This document shows positions 7,294-16,345 of a stretch of 64,000 nt of DNA, one piece after another. The notes beneath the pieces are model-generated. The model did not search any database. It saw only the letters and a program-made list of their open reading frames with translations, and was not told where the DNA came from. Source of the DNA: Deltaproteobacteria bacterium. Its GTDB lineage: Bacteria; Desulfobacterota; Desulfuromonadia; Geobacterales; Geobacteraceae. The translations under genes and the position numbers were made by a program. The stretch lies in the NCBI GenBank assembly GCA_009668975.1, contig SBEG01000011.1:1-64000 (forward strand). The letters run 5' to 3'. Within the stretch, counting starts at the first letter, position 1. Every line of letters starts with the position of its first letter.

Positions 7294-9720
7294 TTAGCCC
7301 TGTTTGTCAATAATGCCGAGTGTTTTTATTAATTTGTCGACAGTGTAGGGTTTTGATACTGCTGCGATAAACCCGTACTTACTGTACTCCGCCAGAACCG
7401 GGTCATTGGAATAGCCGCTGGATACGATGAGCCGGGCTTCAGGATCGATGGCAAGGATGTTTTGCGCAGCTTCTTTTCCGCCCATCCCCCCGGGAATGGT
7501 CAGATCCATGATTACGGCGTTAAAAGGCCTGCCAAGTTCCTGTGCGGTTTTGTAAATATCGATGGCTTCTTCTCCATTCTTGCAGGTGTAAACCTGGTAG
7601 CCGAGAAGGCTGAGTAATTCCGAGGACAGGCTGCGAATCATCTCCTCATCATCCATGATCAGGATCTGTTCCGTGCAATGAGGTATGTTGACCGCCTTGT
7701 TTTCTGAAACCTCCTGCTTGCCGCATTCTTTTCCCGATGAAGGTAAGAGCAGCGTTACCGTTGTACCAGCGTCGGTCTCAGAATGCGCCACGATCGAGCC
7801 TCCATGTTTCCTGACGATGGAATACGCCGTGCTGAGCCCCAGGCCAGTGCAGCCGCCTTTGGTGGTAAAGAACGGATCAAAAATCTTGTCCAGAATTTCG
7901 GATGGGATGCCGCCACCATGGTCTGAAAAGGAAATCATGATGTATGCTCCGGGAGGAAGTTCGTGGGTATTTTTATCATCCAGAACAATTTCTTTTGCTT
8001 CAATTACTACTTCGCCACCATTTGGCATGGCCTGCGCCGCATTCAGGATGATATTGCTGAAGGCCTGACCCATTTGTTCTTCGTCCGCATCCACATAAAG
8101 ATCTTCAGAAACGTTGCAGATTTCTTTGGTTTTTGTGCCGCGTAACGCCAGTGAAACCGATTCGTGTAGGAGGTGGGCTGTCGAAACGCACTGTTTCATG
8201 GGATTGCCGCCCTTTGCAAAGGTTAAAAGCTGCCGGGTAAGATCCGTGGCTCGGTGTGATGCTTTTTCGGCCTCTTCCAATGCTTTTAATGCCTTGTTTG
8301 GAACTTGAAGGTAAATGCGTGCCAGAGAGGTATAGCCGATCATCGCCGTCAGAATATTGTTGAAGTCATGGGCAATGCCGCCAGCCAGAACGCCCACGCA
8401 CTCCAGCTTCTGGGCCTTGAAAAGCTGCTCTTTCATGCGCCTGTGTTCGGTCGTGTCTGAAATCGTGCCGGTGATGCGCGCCGGTTTTCCACTGGCAGTC
8501 CGGCGAATCACTTTGCCCCTGTTGAGGATCCAGCGATAGTCGCCGGTTTTCTTGCGCACGCGATGTTCAAAAGAACAGCTGGCCACTTTACCATTGCCAA
8601 TTTTTTCAAAAGTCTCCGTGGCGGCCTGGGCGTCCTCGGGATGAATGAGCTGCAGCCACTCAGCCAGGTCCTGTTTGAGTTCATACGCATCATGTCCCAG
8701 GATCTCCTGAAACCGGCCGGAGAAAAACACTTTTCCGGTCAACACATCCCAGTCCCAGGCTCCATCCCCGCTACCTTCGAGGGCAAATTGCCAGATTTTT
8801 TCATTTTCGAGGTTTTCAACGCGGGCTAAGAGGACTTTGTGAAAAAGCCAGATGATGAGACCTCCGGCAAAGAGTGCCGCGATGCTGAACCAGAGGATGA
8901 AATGCCGGATCGTCGTCAAGCCTTCCCGGTAAAAGTCACGGGTTGTTTTTGCTCGTAAAATCAGAACGGGCTGTCCAGCAAGGTCTCGAATAAGAGCGTA
9001 TCCTCCGATTTCACTGTCGTTGAGCGCAATCGTGGCTGTCTCGGCCCTCTTCAGCAGTTGCTCCCTGGCGAAGCGGAAGTCCTGGGTCAAGGTGCCTGAG
9101 GCAAGGGGCTGAAGCGAGATCTTCAGTTGGGTCAGAAGGTCAAGTTTATTGATCAGCTCAAGATTAAGGGCGCGACACATAATCAAAGCGCCGCGGGCCG
9201 GCAATTGTTTAGCACTGTCAAATACCGGTTCGGAGGCTATCAGGATTGGTCCGGACGGCAGAAGATAAACACCCTTGTGCCCGTGTTTCAGACTCAGGAG
9301 CGGGGAATTTCTGGTAAGGATGGCGGAGATGTCGTGGGATAAAGTTGCCGAAACCTTTTTTCTGCCGTCGAGGTTCGAGCCGTAGACGATTTTGCCGGTC
9401 TGGTCAACGAAGGCTATGGCGGTCAGCTGCAATCTGAGGAAGGTCTCGGTTCTCAGATTCCGGGTGATGTATCGGGAGTCGGGGTCTTGAACAAAAGCGT
9501 AGGATTCGTCCCATGTGGCCCAATCCTGCACTATCCTTTGGAGGGAATCGGTTTCTGCTTCGATATGGAGGACTGCCCGTTGAACTTCCTCTCGCACATG
9601 GCGGGTATCGAGGGTGGTATAGCTCTCGAGGAGCACGTACCTGGAGAATGCTACGAAAAGAGCTACCAGGATGAAAATGCCTGAACTGGTCAAAAGCACT
9701 GCTTTTGTCTGCGGTCTCAT
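7294..9720 (-). CDS. CHASE4-PAS hybrid histidine kinase with receiver domain
   Basis: An 808-residue membrane-bound hybrid sensor kinase. It has an N-terminal helix (about 9-29), a periplasmic CHASE4-type domain (about 35-265), a second helix (about 270-295), a PAS/PAC domain (about 310-430), a HisKA dimerisation domain with phospho-acceptor His451 (GIAHDFNN), a HATPase_c domain with N, G1 (DHGGGIP) and G2 (GGCTGLGLS) boxes, and a C-terminal receiver with Asp739 (VIMDLTIPGG). The phosphoryl group would pass from His451 to Asp739; no Hpt protein or cognate output regulator lies beside it. AAGGGGAA precedes the ATG. It stands alone on the minus strand, so the pathway it controls cannot be read from context. 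Confidence 0.93.
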   Translation of the reverse strand: MRPQTKAVLLTSSGIFILVALFVAFSRYVLLESYTTLDTRHVREEVQRAVLHIEAETDSLQRIVQDWATWDESYAFVQDPDSRYITRNLRTETFLRLQLTAIAFVDQTGKIVYGSNLDGRKKVSATLSHDISAILTRNSPLLSLKHGHKGVYLLPSGPILIASEPVFDSAKQLPARGALIMCRALNLELINKLDLLTQLKISLQPLASGTLTQDFRFAREQLLKRAETATIALNDSEIGGYALIRDLAGQPVLILRAKTTRDFYREGLTTIRHFILWFSIAALFAGGLIIWLFHKVLLARVENLENEKIWQFALEGSGDGAWDWDVLTGKVFFSGRFQEILGHDAYELKQDLAEWLQLIHPEDAQAATETFEKIGNGKVASCSFEHRVRKKTGDYRWILNRGKVIRRTASGKPARITGTISDTTEHRRMKEQLFKAQKLECVGVLAGGIAHDFNNILTAMIGYTSLARIYLQVPNKALKALEEAEKASHRATDLTRQLLTFAKGGNPMKQCVSTAHLLHESVSLALRGTKTKEICNVSEDLYVDADEEQMGQAFSNIILNAAQAMPNGGEVVIEAKEIVLDDKNTHELPPGAYIMISFSDHGGGIPSEILDKIFDPFFTTKGGCTGLGLSTAYSIVRKHGGSIVAHSETDAGTTVTLLLPSSGKECGKQEVSENKAVNIPHCTEQILIMDDEEMIRSLSSELLSLLGYQVYTCKNGEEAIDIYKTAQELGRPFNAVIMDLTIPGGMGGKEAAQNILAIDPEARLIVSSGYSNDPVLAEYSKYGFIAAVSKPYTVDKLIKTLGIIDKQG

Positions 9721-10467
9721 AGTTGATTCCCCTTGATGCGTGCACGAAGATCGGCGGGCGGAGTATCTTTCTTTCCTGCGCGACTGGGTTGTTCCCAGGG
9801 GGGGCGATTCGCGTGACCTGGTTGTTGCGGTCAGGTAACGGGGTCACGTTTTATATCGCCAGGAGATTCGGATCACGCCACTGTGAGCAATGAGTGAACC
9901 GAATTCTCAGCACAGGGAATAAATGCAGAAGAGGTGGCCTTTGGTGACTTCTTGCTGCTGGTCCGGAAGGGTGTTTGTCCCAAAATGCAGCCGTTCTGTC
10001 CTGTAAGTATTCTCGCATGTTGTTAATGGGTTAATTTGTTTGAACATATGTCTGTCCGGTCTCTGACGCTAATTAATCAATGTGAACAAAACTGTTAAAG
10101 GCGATGATAATTTAGTGGTAACGACAGGTTGACTGAATTGTTACTAGTATGTATCGCATTTTTTAGTTCATATAAAGTCGTAGAAAAGGTGAAAATCATG
10201 TAGGGTAAAAAGTGACTTGCTTTCAGCGGATAGTAGTTCATAATTGCCTAAAATAAGTCGGTTTTTTGACAAAAAGGTATTTTCATGAGCGAAGACTTTT
10301 CCCATTGAATCGTGCCTGGTGATTAGATATTTTACATTAAATAGGGTGGCCGTCCTGTGTGAGGTTTGTTCCGGGGGGGCTTTTGGGTGAAGCAACCTGA
10401 GGGCGAGGCCACAAAAAAGCGGTAAAAATCACTAAGAGATATATGGTTCCTGCGACTCGAAAAGCAG
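9721..10467. other. Intergenic region between divergent kinase genes
   Basis: About 750 bp between two divergently transcribed kinase genes. Around 9765-9845 it is G-rich, with a GGGGGGG run. From about 10020 to 10360 it is markedly AT-rich. A TTGACT at 10129-10134 has no good -10 partner. A minus-strand open frame of 75 codons (10168-10395) has no usable ribosome-binding site or recognisable motif and is not called. The promoters of both kinase genes should lie here. Confidence 0.35.
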
Positions 10468-11397
10468 GTGATTGATTTCAGCATAGCTCTTTCTGTTGTT
10501 GGTCATTGGTCTGGATACTGCTCTGGAGGCTGGGGCCGCCACTCCATTTCACAAGATCTTTTCTGGACAGAATATAAGGAAAAAGTACCGGTGATTACTG
10601 CCATTGTAGTGCTTCAAGCCCTGTTGATTTTTTTGCTGCTTCTGAGCAGAAACTCGCTACGCAGGGCTCAATTCGCGCTTAAGGAAAGCGAGGAGCGTTT
10701 GAAGGACGCCTTGGAAACGGCAAATAGGGTGTTTCGCTACATGGAAACAGCACGGGAGAATGAGCGGAGGCACATTGCCCGTGAAATTCACGATGAACTT
10801 GGTCAGGCCTTGACAGCTTTGAAGATCGAGCTACACCGCCTCAAAAATAACCCTACGGAGAAGCTGGAAGTTTTAACGGCAGCCATCGACCGCATGTCGG
10901 ACCTTGTTTCGAATACCATCCGGGATGTGCAGCGGATTTCATCCGAGCTCCGTCCCCGGCTGCTGGATGACCTCGGACTTGTTGCTGCCATCGAATGGCT
11001 TTCGGAAGAATTCAGCGAAAGGATGGGGATACCCTGCAATTTTGAGCGGCAAAATGCCGAGTCCTGCGCCGGGACCGCCTGCTCAACGGCGATCTTCCGG
11101 ATTGTGCAGGAGTCGCTCACCAACATCTGTCGTCACGCGCAGGCTTCGCAGGTAGAAATAACCCTTGATTGTGGCGGCGGCAACGCCCTGCTGAAAATTG
11201 TCGATGACGGAATCGGCGTTAGCAAAGGCCAGCTTACTTCGGAAGAATCTCTCGGTCTTCTCGGGATGATGGAACGTGCTCACATGTGTGGAGGGAAAGC
11301 GGATATTTACGGGGAACCGGGCAAAGGGACAACGGTAATTGCAATGATCCCCTGCTCAAAGGAGGTCGAAGACAATCATGAAGATACTTATAGTTGA
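10468..11397 (+). CDS. NarX/DegS-type (HisKA_3) sensor histidine kinase, short sensor part
   Basis: A 309-residue kinase of the LuxR-regulator-partner class. It has one predicted membrane helix (about 43-62), a coiled-coil linker (about 66-100), a HisKA_3 domain with His108 in the characteristic EIHDELGQALTALKIEL block, and a HATPase_c domain (VDDGIGV; SLGLLGMMERA; GKGTTV). The GTG start has only a weak AAGCAGG upstream. The first 40 residues are unlike any sensor domain; the segment just before the helix resembles the juncture found in larger kinases with a periplasmic binding domain, so the sensor may have been lost. The 3' end overlaps the response regulator gene by 20 nt, implying translational coupling and a cognate pair. 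Confidence 0.85.
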   Translation: MIDFSIALSVVGHWSGYCSGGWGRHSISQDLFWTEYKEKVPVITAIVVLQALLIFLLLLSRNSLRRAQFALKESEERLKDALETANRVFRYMETARENERRHIAREIHDELGQALTALKIELHRLKNNPTEKLEVLTAAIDRMSDLVSNTIRDVQRISSELRPRLLDDLGLVAAIEWLSEEFSERMGIPCNFERQNAESCAGTACSTAIFRIVQESLTNICRHAQASQVEITLDCGGGNALLKIVDDGIGVSKGQLTSEESLGLLGMMERAHMCGGKADIYGEPGKGTTVIAMIPCSKEVEDNHEDTYS

Positions 11398-12007
11398 CGA
11401 CCATCCCTTGGTCAGGAAGGGGATTTGTCATACGTTATCGAGTTTCGGTGCGGAAACCGATGAGGCTGCATCCGGGGTGGAAGCTCTCACAAAGGTCGCC
11501 GAGATTGCCTATGACCTTGTTCTGCTGGATATTTCCCTTCCCGGCCGGAGCGGCCTGGAGATACTCTCTCAGTTAAAAAAAGAGCACCCCCGGCTTCCTG
11601 TCCTGATTCTCACCATTCACTCGGAAAAACAGTACGCAATCCGGGCAATGAAGGCAGGTGCCGCAGGGTACTTGACAAAAGACTGCGAACCGGAAAAACT
11701 CATTCAGGTCATTGAGCACATCGTTGAGAACGGGCGTTATCTCAGTAAAAAAATTATGGAAATAATGGCCGACGATTTAACCTGTTTCGTTTCTCAGAAG
11801 CAGTTTCGGCATGAACAGCTCTCCGACCGTGAATTTCAAGTGGCGAGACTTATTGCCTCAGGGCGAACCGTCGGACAAATCGCCGAAGCTATCAACCTGA
11901 GCGTGAATACGGTGAGCACCTACCGGACCCGCCTGCTTTCCAAGCTCAATATGAAGACAAATGCCGAACTAACCGCCTATATGGTGCGCAAGGGTTTGGT
12001 TGAATAA
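11378..12007 (+). CDS. NarL/LuxR-family response regulator
   Basis: A 209-residue two-domain regulator. The N-terminal receiver has acidic pocket DD (7-8), phospho-acceptor Asp51 (LLDISLP), a Thr switch (LTIHS) and Lys in LTKD. The C-terminal LuxR-type helix-turn-helix (about 148-205) contains LSDREFQVARLIASG and VNTVSTYRTRLLSKLN. AAGGAGG lies about 10 nt upstream, inside the kinase gene, which it overlaps. It is presumably phosphorylated by the neighbouring HisKA_3 kinase. Targets are unknown; the gene is followed by the tatA transcription unit. Confidence 0.93.
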   Translation: MKILIVDDHPLVRKGICHTLSSFGAETDEAASGVEALTKVAEIAYDLVLLDISLPGRSGLEILSQLKKEHPRLPVLILTIHSEKQYAIRAMKAGAAGYLTKDCEPEKLIQVIEHIVENGRYLSKKIMEIMADDLTCFVSQKQFRHEQLSDREFQVARLIASGRTVGQIAEAINLSVNTVSTYRTRLLSKLNMKTNAELTAYMVRKGLVE

Positions 12008-12401
12008 CCAGTCGATAGATTCTCGCAGATTTGAACATCGGCCCGGGTCAGCATCCTGCTCCTTTCTTATTCCGCTGTTTCGGCGTACTTTATTACAATT
12101 ATTTGCACCCCTCCCCAGTCTTAGATCCAGGTATCTGTTTAATTTTGTTATGTATGTTTGACCGCAGCTTTTTGGCACGTTCTTTGAAAAGGTAGTGTCA
12201 TCTATTTCACTGGCGGAACTTCAATGTCAACGGTGTCCGGTAGCTTTTCTTGGCGATTCAGGCCGCAATGTGTATAATATAGCGTCTGTATCACTAAGAT
12301 ACCGCAGATACGAAGTAGCGTCCGGTCACCGTGCGTAACGGTGAGCGGAGGGACTTTGTCGTAGAGCGGCTTGCCGCGGATTAATCTACAGGGAGGAAGT
12401 T
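12008..12401. other. Intergenic region with tatA promoter and structured leader
   Basis: 394 bp. It holds the tatA promoter (12250-12278) and a leader of about 115 nt with two clear hairpins: CACCGT-GCGTA-ACGGTG (from about 12328) and GCGGC-TT-GCCGC (about 12366-12377). A sequence resembling a sigma-54 site near 12173-12188 (TGGCAC, 5 nt, TTGAA) lacks the essential -12 GC and is not called. I do not recognise a known riboswitch. Confidence 0.45.
12250..12278 (+). promoter_or_regulatory. Sigma-70-type promoter of tatA
   Basis: TTGGCG (12250-12255), a 17-bp spacer and a perfect TATAAT (12273-12278). It is about 120 bp upstream of the tatA ATG. Confidence 0.6.
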
Positions 12402-12548
12402 ATGTTTGGTTTCGGAACGCCGCAAATAATAATTATTCTGTTTATTGTGCTGCTGATATTTGGCGTGGGCAGATTGCCGGAGATAGGCAGTTCCATGGGC
12501 AGGGCAATAAAAAACTTCAAGAAGGGTATCGACGGAAAAGATGATTAG
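12402..12548 (+). CDS. tatA: TatA/TatE-type twin-arginine translocase subunit
   Basis: A 48-residue protein with one membrane helix (about 6-20, [15 protein letters not shown]), the family hinge F-G-x-x-R/K-L-P-E-x-G ([17 protein letters not shown]) and a short amphipathic lysine-rich tail. TatA multimers form the pore that exports folded proteins bearing an RR signal. It is shorter than the usual TatA (60-90 residues), as seen for TatE-like forms. Shine-Dalgarno GGGAGGAAG lies just before the ATG. No tatB or tatC is adjacent. A Tat substrate is encoded 13 kb downstream (multicopper oxidase at 25817), but a direct link is only suggestive. Confidence 0.88.
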   Translation: MFGFGTPQIIIILFIVLLIFGVGRLPEIGSSMGRAIKNFKKGIDGKDD

Positions 12549-12953
12549 GCCGATGGCAGGGTTTTCCCGAACGAAAGCCTTGCCTCCCTAAAGTCGTGAA
12601 CGTTGAGCCGAGGGTGTAGTGGTACCGTCGATCAATCGTGCGGTGAACCAACTGCAAAGCTGTATTTGGACCACCACGAGGTTCACGTAATGTAAATCAA
12701 CCTTTGAAAAGTCCGACATCGAAATGATAGCGGATAGAGCATTTGCCCCTGGAATTGAATTTTCTTCTCCGCTGGGTATGTCCGCCCAAGTGAAATACCT
12801 TCGCCCGGCCTACATTCGTTTGGCTGCGTTGTGCTGTCCTTTCTTCAGAGACCGCTTGATTCTTTCCTTTTTAAAATCATCATTTTTACTGACAAAGTAA
12901 GTTATTCTTCGGGAGAGTGCTGCATTTTTTTCTGCAGTATTGGATGGCTTTTC
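12549..12953. other. Intergenic remnant region beside truncated transposase
   Basis: 405 bp with no supportable gene. It includes the expected position of the missing 3' half of the ISL3 transposase, but no trace of that coding sequence is visible on the minus strand, so the deletion breakpoint is probably close to 12954. Confidence 0.35.
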
Positions 12954-13286
12954 TCAGGTGGGAATTTCTTCGACAAGAGTGAACTTGGAGCCGGGTCTCA
13001 ACCAGGGACGTTTGCTCGGAGCAATCCAGCAGTTGGGACATAGCGGGCGTGGTGCACGAATATGCAGAAAAGTTTTATAGTTGAAAAAATCGTCGTGAAA
13101 CCAGGTTTCCCGTTCGACTTGGCACGGTCTTCCTTGTGCGGTTAATGCAGAACAGGTGGTGGGACAGTCACCGACGAAGTCGATGCTGATATCAAGTCGA
13201 TTTGACTCTTTTTCCATGGCCAGAGAAACGATCTGCCAAGGGTAGGAAAGTCCAAGTGTTGCAGCAAAGATCGCAGGATGTTCCAT
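12954..13286 (-). pseudogene. Truncated ISL3-family transposase (N-terminal fragment)
   Basis: The fragment encodes about 110 residues matching the start of ISL3-type transposases: LGLSYPWQIVSLAMEKESNR, a Cys-rich zinc-finger region, ETWFHDDFFNYKTFLH and RPWLRPGSKFTL. ISL3 transposases are about 400 residues or more; the frame stops right after GSKFTLVEEIPT, so the catalytic domain is missing. The zinc-finger spacing (CPTTC) also looks degenerate. The original ATG at 13286 still has an AAAGGAA ribosome-binding site. The inverted repeat TCCACAG...CTGTGGA just upstream (about 13308-13335) could be part of the old end. Not expected to be functional. Confidence 0.75.
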
Positions 13287-13720
13287 ATCGATTCCTTTCA
13301 ATGGTGTCCACAGCTGGTATGGAGAATCTGTGGATTTTTATGAAATATTTCACTTCAATAAACGTGCCAGAGAGTGTCTGCTAAAAAAGCTATTAAATAT
13401 AAGCTGTTACGAGAAAAGTGCTGAATCTGCCTTTCGTGAGGTTATGTCGAAATTGGCGCAACGCATTTTGCGGGTTTCATATATTGTGTAAGTATAAAGC
13501 GTATTTGGCGGGTAGTGATTTGTACCGCCTGATTGATATTTCGCACCCCTGTTTCGCTCTTTGTCATTTTGTTTAAATATTGCCACTATTGCGGATATAT
13601 TATGTTTGCGCTATATAGTAATCTGGCTGGAATTTCCGGAGAAGTTTTGAGAGCAGGGGTTTTACCAGAAATAACGGTTGGCGGGGTAAGTGAGGGATAA
13701 GGAAATCGAGGGTAGCGTTT
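13287..13720. other. Intergenic region upstream of PAS kinase
   Basis: 434 bp, AT-rich. It contains the presumed end of the ISL3 remnant, an inverted repeat CGCAA-CGCATT-TTGCG (about 13457-13472) and poor matches to a sigma-70 promoter near 13453-13482. The promoter of the kinase/sigma-54 regulator pair must lie here, but I cannot place it with confidence. Confidence 0.35.
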
Positions 13721-16345
13721 TTGGTACCGAATGGGATTGTAAATAAAAAATACTTATTGGATATTCTGGTTTTTTCTCTGATGCTGCTGGTCTTGACTGT
13801 TTCGGAACTGGCAATCACTGAGCTGTTTTCTGCCTTTTTTGTCACGTTGAACATTTTGTCGGCAAGTCTGATCAATGCACTAATTCTTCTGCTGTTATAC
13901 GCCTTTCCCCTCTGGTTTTTCATTTTCCAGCCTTTTCTGGCCAGGTCTCGCAATGAGAGCTCACTGCAAAAGTCTTCCTTAGTTCGTCTGTTTCTCGAAA
14001 CACTGGCCGCAATATTTTTGACAGAGTTCCTGGTAATGTTCCTCCTTGGAATGCTCCTTCCCGGTCTGGACCCGAAAACCAGGGGTCTCCTGGATGCAGG
14101 TTTGGTCCTGCTGATCTTCAGCTTAATATTCCTGCGGATTTTTCTCCATCCTGAAATCCGTAAGCAAAGAGCACTCCTGGTGGACTCGCTTTCCACCCCG
14201 CTGAAATTGTACGGACTACTCTTGCTGATGATTTTTCTCGCAGACCTTTTTGAATCGCAGATTTTGTTCATATTTTCCCCCACATTGGGTCTGCTCGGCA
14301 AGGAATTTCTTGATGCATTTCTCTGCACGCTTGTGGTCGCCCCACTAATGTGGCTGGTTCTGATGCGGCCCCTCAAGCGGCTTGCTTTGGCGGAAAAGTC
14401 TTTTTGCGATGCACTGCAGGGCCAAGTCATTGATGCTATAATTACCTTCGATCAGCAGGGAGTGATCCGGTCAGCAAACCCGGCAGCCGAGCGGATTTTC
14501 GGCTATCTGTCTGATGAGTTGCTTGGCCGGCCGGCAGAAATTCTGTTGCAGGACGGCCAGCAGGTTCTGGACAAATTGGTGCATGACACAAAAATGTTCA
14601 ACAACGGCAATTCTCACCAAGTCTCCCGGGAGATTGCTGGACGTCATCTTGATGGGTCAGTGATTCATTTGGATGTGTCGGTGAGCAGGGTTTATCTTGA
14701 TGACGATGAGCGGTTTCTGCTGATTCTGCGGGATGTGGGGGCACGAAAGCGGATCGATGAGGCACTCCGCTCCAGCGAAGAGCGTTTCAGGATTGTCGCC
14801 AACAGCGGTAATGAAGGTATCTGGGACTGTGATCTTGTGACCAAATCACTTTTCTATACCCCGCGTTTCGCGGAAATGCTCGGCTATCAGCCAGATGAAT
14901 TGGCGCATGTCTTCGGAGTTCTGGAGGATCTCCTGCACCCGGATGACCATGACCGGATTATGAAAGAGGTCAGCAATCACCTGATTTACCGGACTCCCCT
15001 TGAGAGCGAAAGCAGGCTGCGTAACCGGTCAGGAAACTATCTCTGGTTTGGGATGCGGGGACAGGCAGTATGGGATTCTTCCGGTAAACCTATTCGTCTT
15101 GCCGGCGCAATCAGCGACATCACGAGCCGGAAAGAGGCTGAACAGGCACTCCAGGACAGTGCCTTACGACTCCGGCAGATTTTTGAACAGATTGAGGATG
15201 CCGTATTTTTTATGAAACTGGGGACCAGTTCCATCATCGACTTGAACCCTGCAGTAATGGAACTTTTCGGTTACACCAGAGAAGAGTTGCTGGCAAACGG
15301 TTTGCAACTCTGTTGTCATCCGTATTATCTCGCCAGGACGAGCAAGGGGATCAGTGATCTTCGCCCTGGAAAAACCTTGTCGCTCGATAACATTACCTGT
15401 GTGCGGAAAGACGGCAGCGAAATAATTACCAGTGTCCGCGGAAAAATAATGGACCTGCAGGGTGTTGGAATCGTCTATTGTTCCTTCCGGGATGTTACTG
15501 CACGAATCCGCATGGAAGAAGAAGCCCGGCTCATCCAGGCAAAGCTGATCCAGGCTAACAAGATGACCACCCTTGGTCTTCTGGTCTCCGGAGTTGCCCA
15601 TGAAATCAATAATCCGAATAACTACATTTTGACAAACACCCAACTTTTGTCCCGGGTCTGGGAGGACGCCGTCAAGCTTCTCCGCGAATATCAGAAGGAA
15701 AACGGAGAGTTTAATCTGGGAGGACTGCCTTTTTCGGAAATTGCCTCAATTTCGCCGAAAATTTTTGCCGACATTGTCGATGGGACACGCAGGATCGATG
15801 AAATCATTTCCAATCTGAAAAGTTTTGCCCGTCAGGAGATGAAATCTCTGGATGCAGAGGTTGACGTCAACCGGGTGGTTGCCACAGCGGTTTCCATTCT
15901 TCATCACGAGATTGTCAAGTATACGGAAAATTTCAAACTTGAGCTTTCGGAGAATATCCGGCCCGTGATCGGGAGCAGCCAACAGCTGGGCCAGGTAATG
16001 ATTAATCTGATCTCGAACGCCTGTCAGGCTCTGCCTGACAGGCAAAGATCTATAAGGGTGACGACCGGTTTCGATGCCAAGGCTGGCCAGGTCACTATCC
16101 TTGTCAGGGACGAGGGGATCGGCATGTCCCCTGATATCTGTGGCAGGATCATGGAACCATTTTTTACCACAAAGCTGGACAAGGGCGGGACCGGTTTGGG
16201 GCTTTCCATCTGTCAATCAATCATCAAAGAACACAACGGGTTTCTGGAATTCGCGTCCGAACCGGGAAAAGGCACGACGGTTGTCGTGAAAATCCCAGCT
16301 GCGAAAACGGCCGAAAAGGAGTTTCCTTTTGAAAAAAGCGGATAA
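13721..16345 (+). CDS. Multi-PAS membrane sensor histidine kinase
   Basis: An 874-residue orthodox sensor kinase. The N-terminal 220 residues form about six hydrophobic helices (an integral-membrane sensor of unknown ligand). Three PAS domains follow (about 230-345, 350-470 and 485-600), then HisKA with His627 (GVAHEINNPNNY) and HATPase_c (DEGIGM; GGTGLGLS; GKGTTVVV). The HEINNP form of the H-box is typical of NtrB-like kinases that pair with sigma-54 activators, which is what the next gene encodes. The start is taken as TTG at 13721, with GAGGGT about 12 nt upstream; the precise start is uncertain. The 3' end overlaps the regulator gene by 17 nt. Confidence 0.9.
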   Translation: MVPNGIVNKKYLLDILVFSLMLLVLTVSELAITELFSAFFVTLNILSASLINALILLLLYAFPLWFFIFQPFLARSRNESSLQKSSLVRLFLETLAAIFLTEFLVMFLLGMLLPGLDPKTRGLLDAGLVLLIFSLIFLRIFLHPEIRKQRALLVDSLSTPLKLYGLLLLMIFLADLFESQILFIFSPTLGLLGKEFLDAFLCTLVVAPLMWLVLMRPLKRLALAEKSFCDALQGQVIDAIITFDQQGVIRSANPAAERIFGYLSDELLGRPAEILLQDGQQVLDKLVHDTKMFNNGNSHQVSREIAGRHLDGSVIHLDVSVSRVYLDDDERFLLILRDVGARKRIDEALRSSEERFRIVANSGNEGIWDCDLVTKSLFYTPRFAEMLGYQPDELAHVFGVLEDLLHPDDHDRIMKEVSNHLIYRTPLESESRLRNRSGNYLWFGMRGQAVWDSSGKPIRLAGAISDITSRKEAEQALQDSALRLRQIFEQIEDAVFFMKLGTSSIIDLNPAVMELFGYTREELLANGLQLCCHPYYLARTSKGISDLRPGKTLSLDNITCVRKDGSEIITSVRGKIMDLQGVGIVYCSFRDVTARIRMEEEARLIQAKLIQANKMTTLGLLVSGVAHEINNPNNYILTNTQLLSRVWEDAVKLLREYQKENGEFNLGGLPFSEIASISPKIFADIVDGTRRIDEIISNLKSFARQEMKSLDAEVDVNRVVATAVSILHHEIVKYTENFKLELSENIRPVIGSSQQLGQVMINLISNACQALPDRQRSIRVTTGFDAKAGQVTILVRDEGIGMSPDICGRIMEPFFTTKLDKGGTGLGLSICQSIIKEHNGFLEFASEPGKGTTVVVKIPAAKTAEKEFPFEKSG

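Noticed and set aside
10168..10395. Minus-strand frame of 75 codons in the intergenic region
   Set aside because: AT-rich, no ribosome-binding site, no motif; not distinguishable from chance.
12172..12188. Possible sigma-54 promoter before tatA
   Set aside because: Has TGGCAC and TTG at good spacing but lacks the GC dinucleotide; a much better sigma-70 promoter lies downstream.
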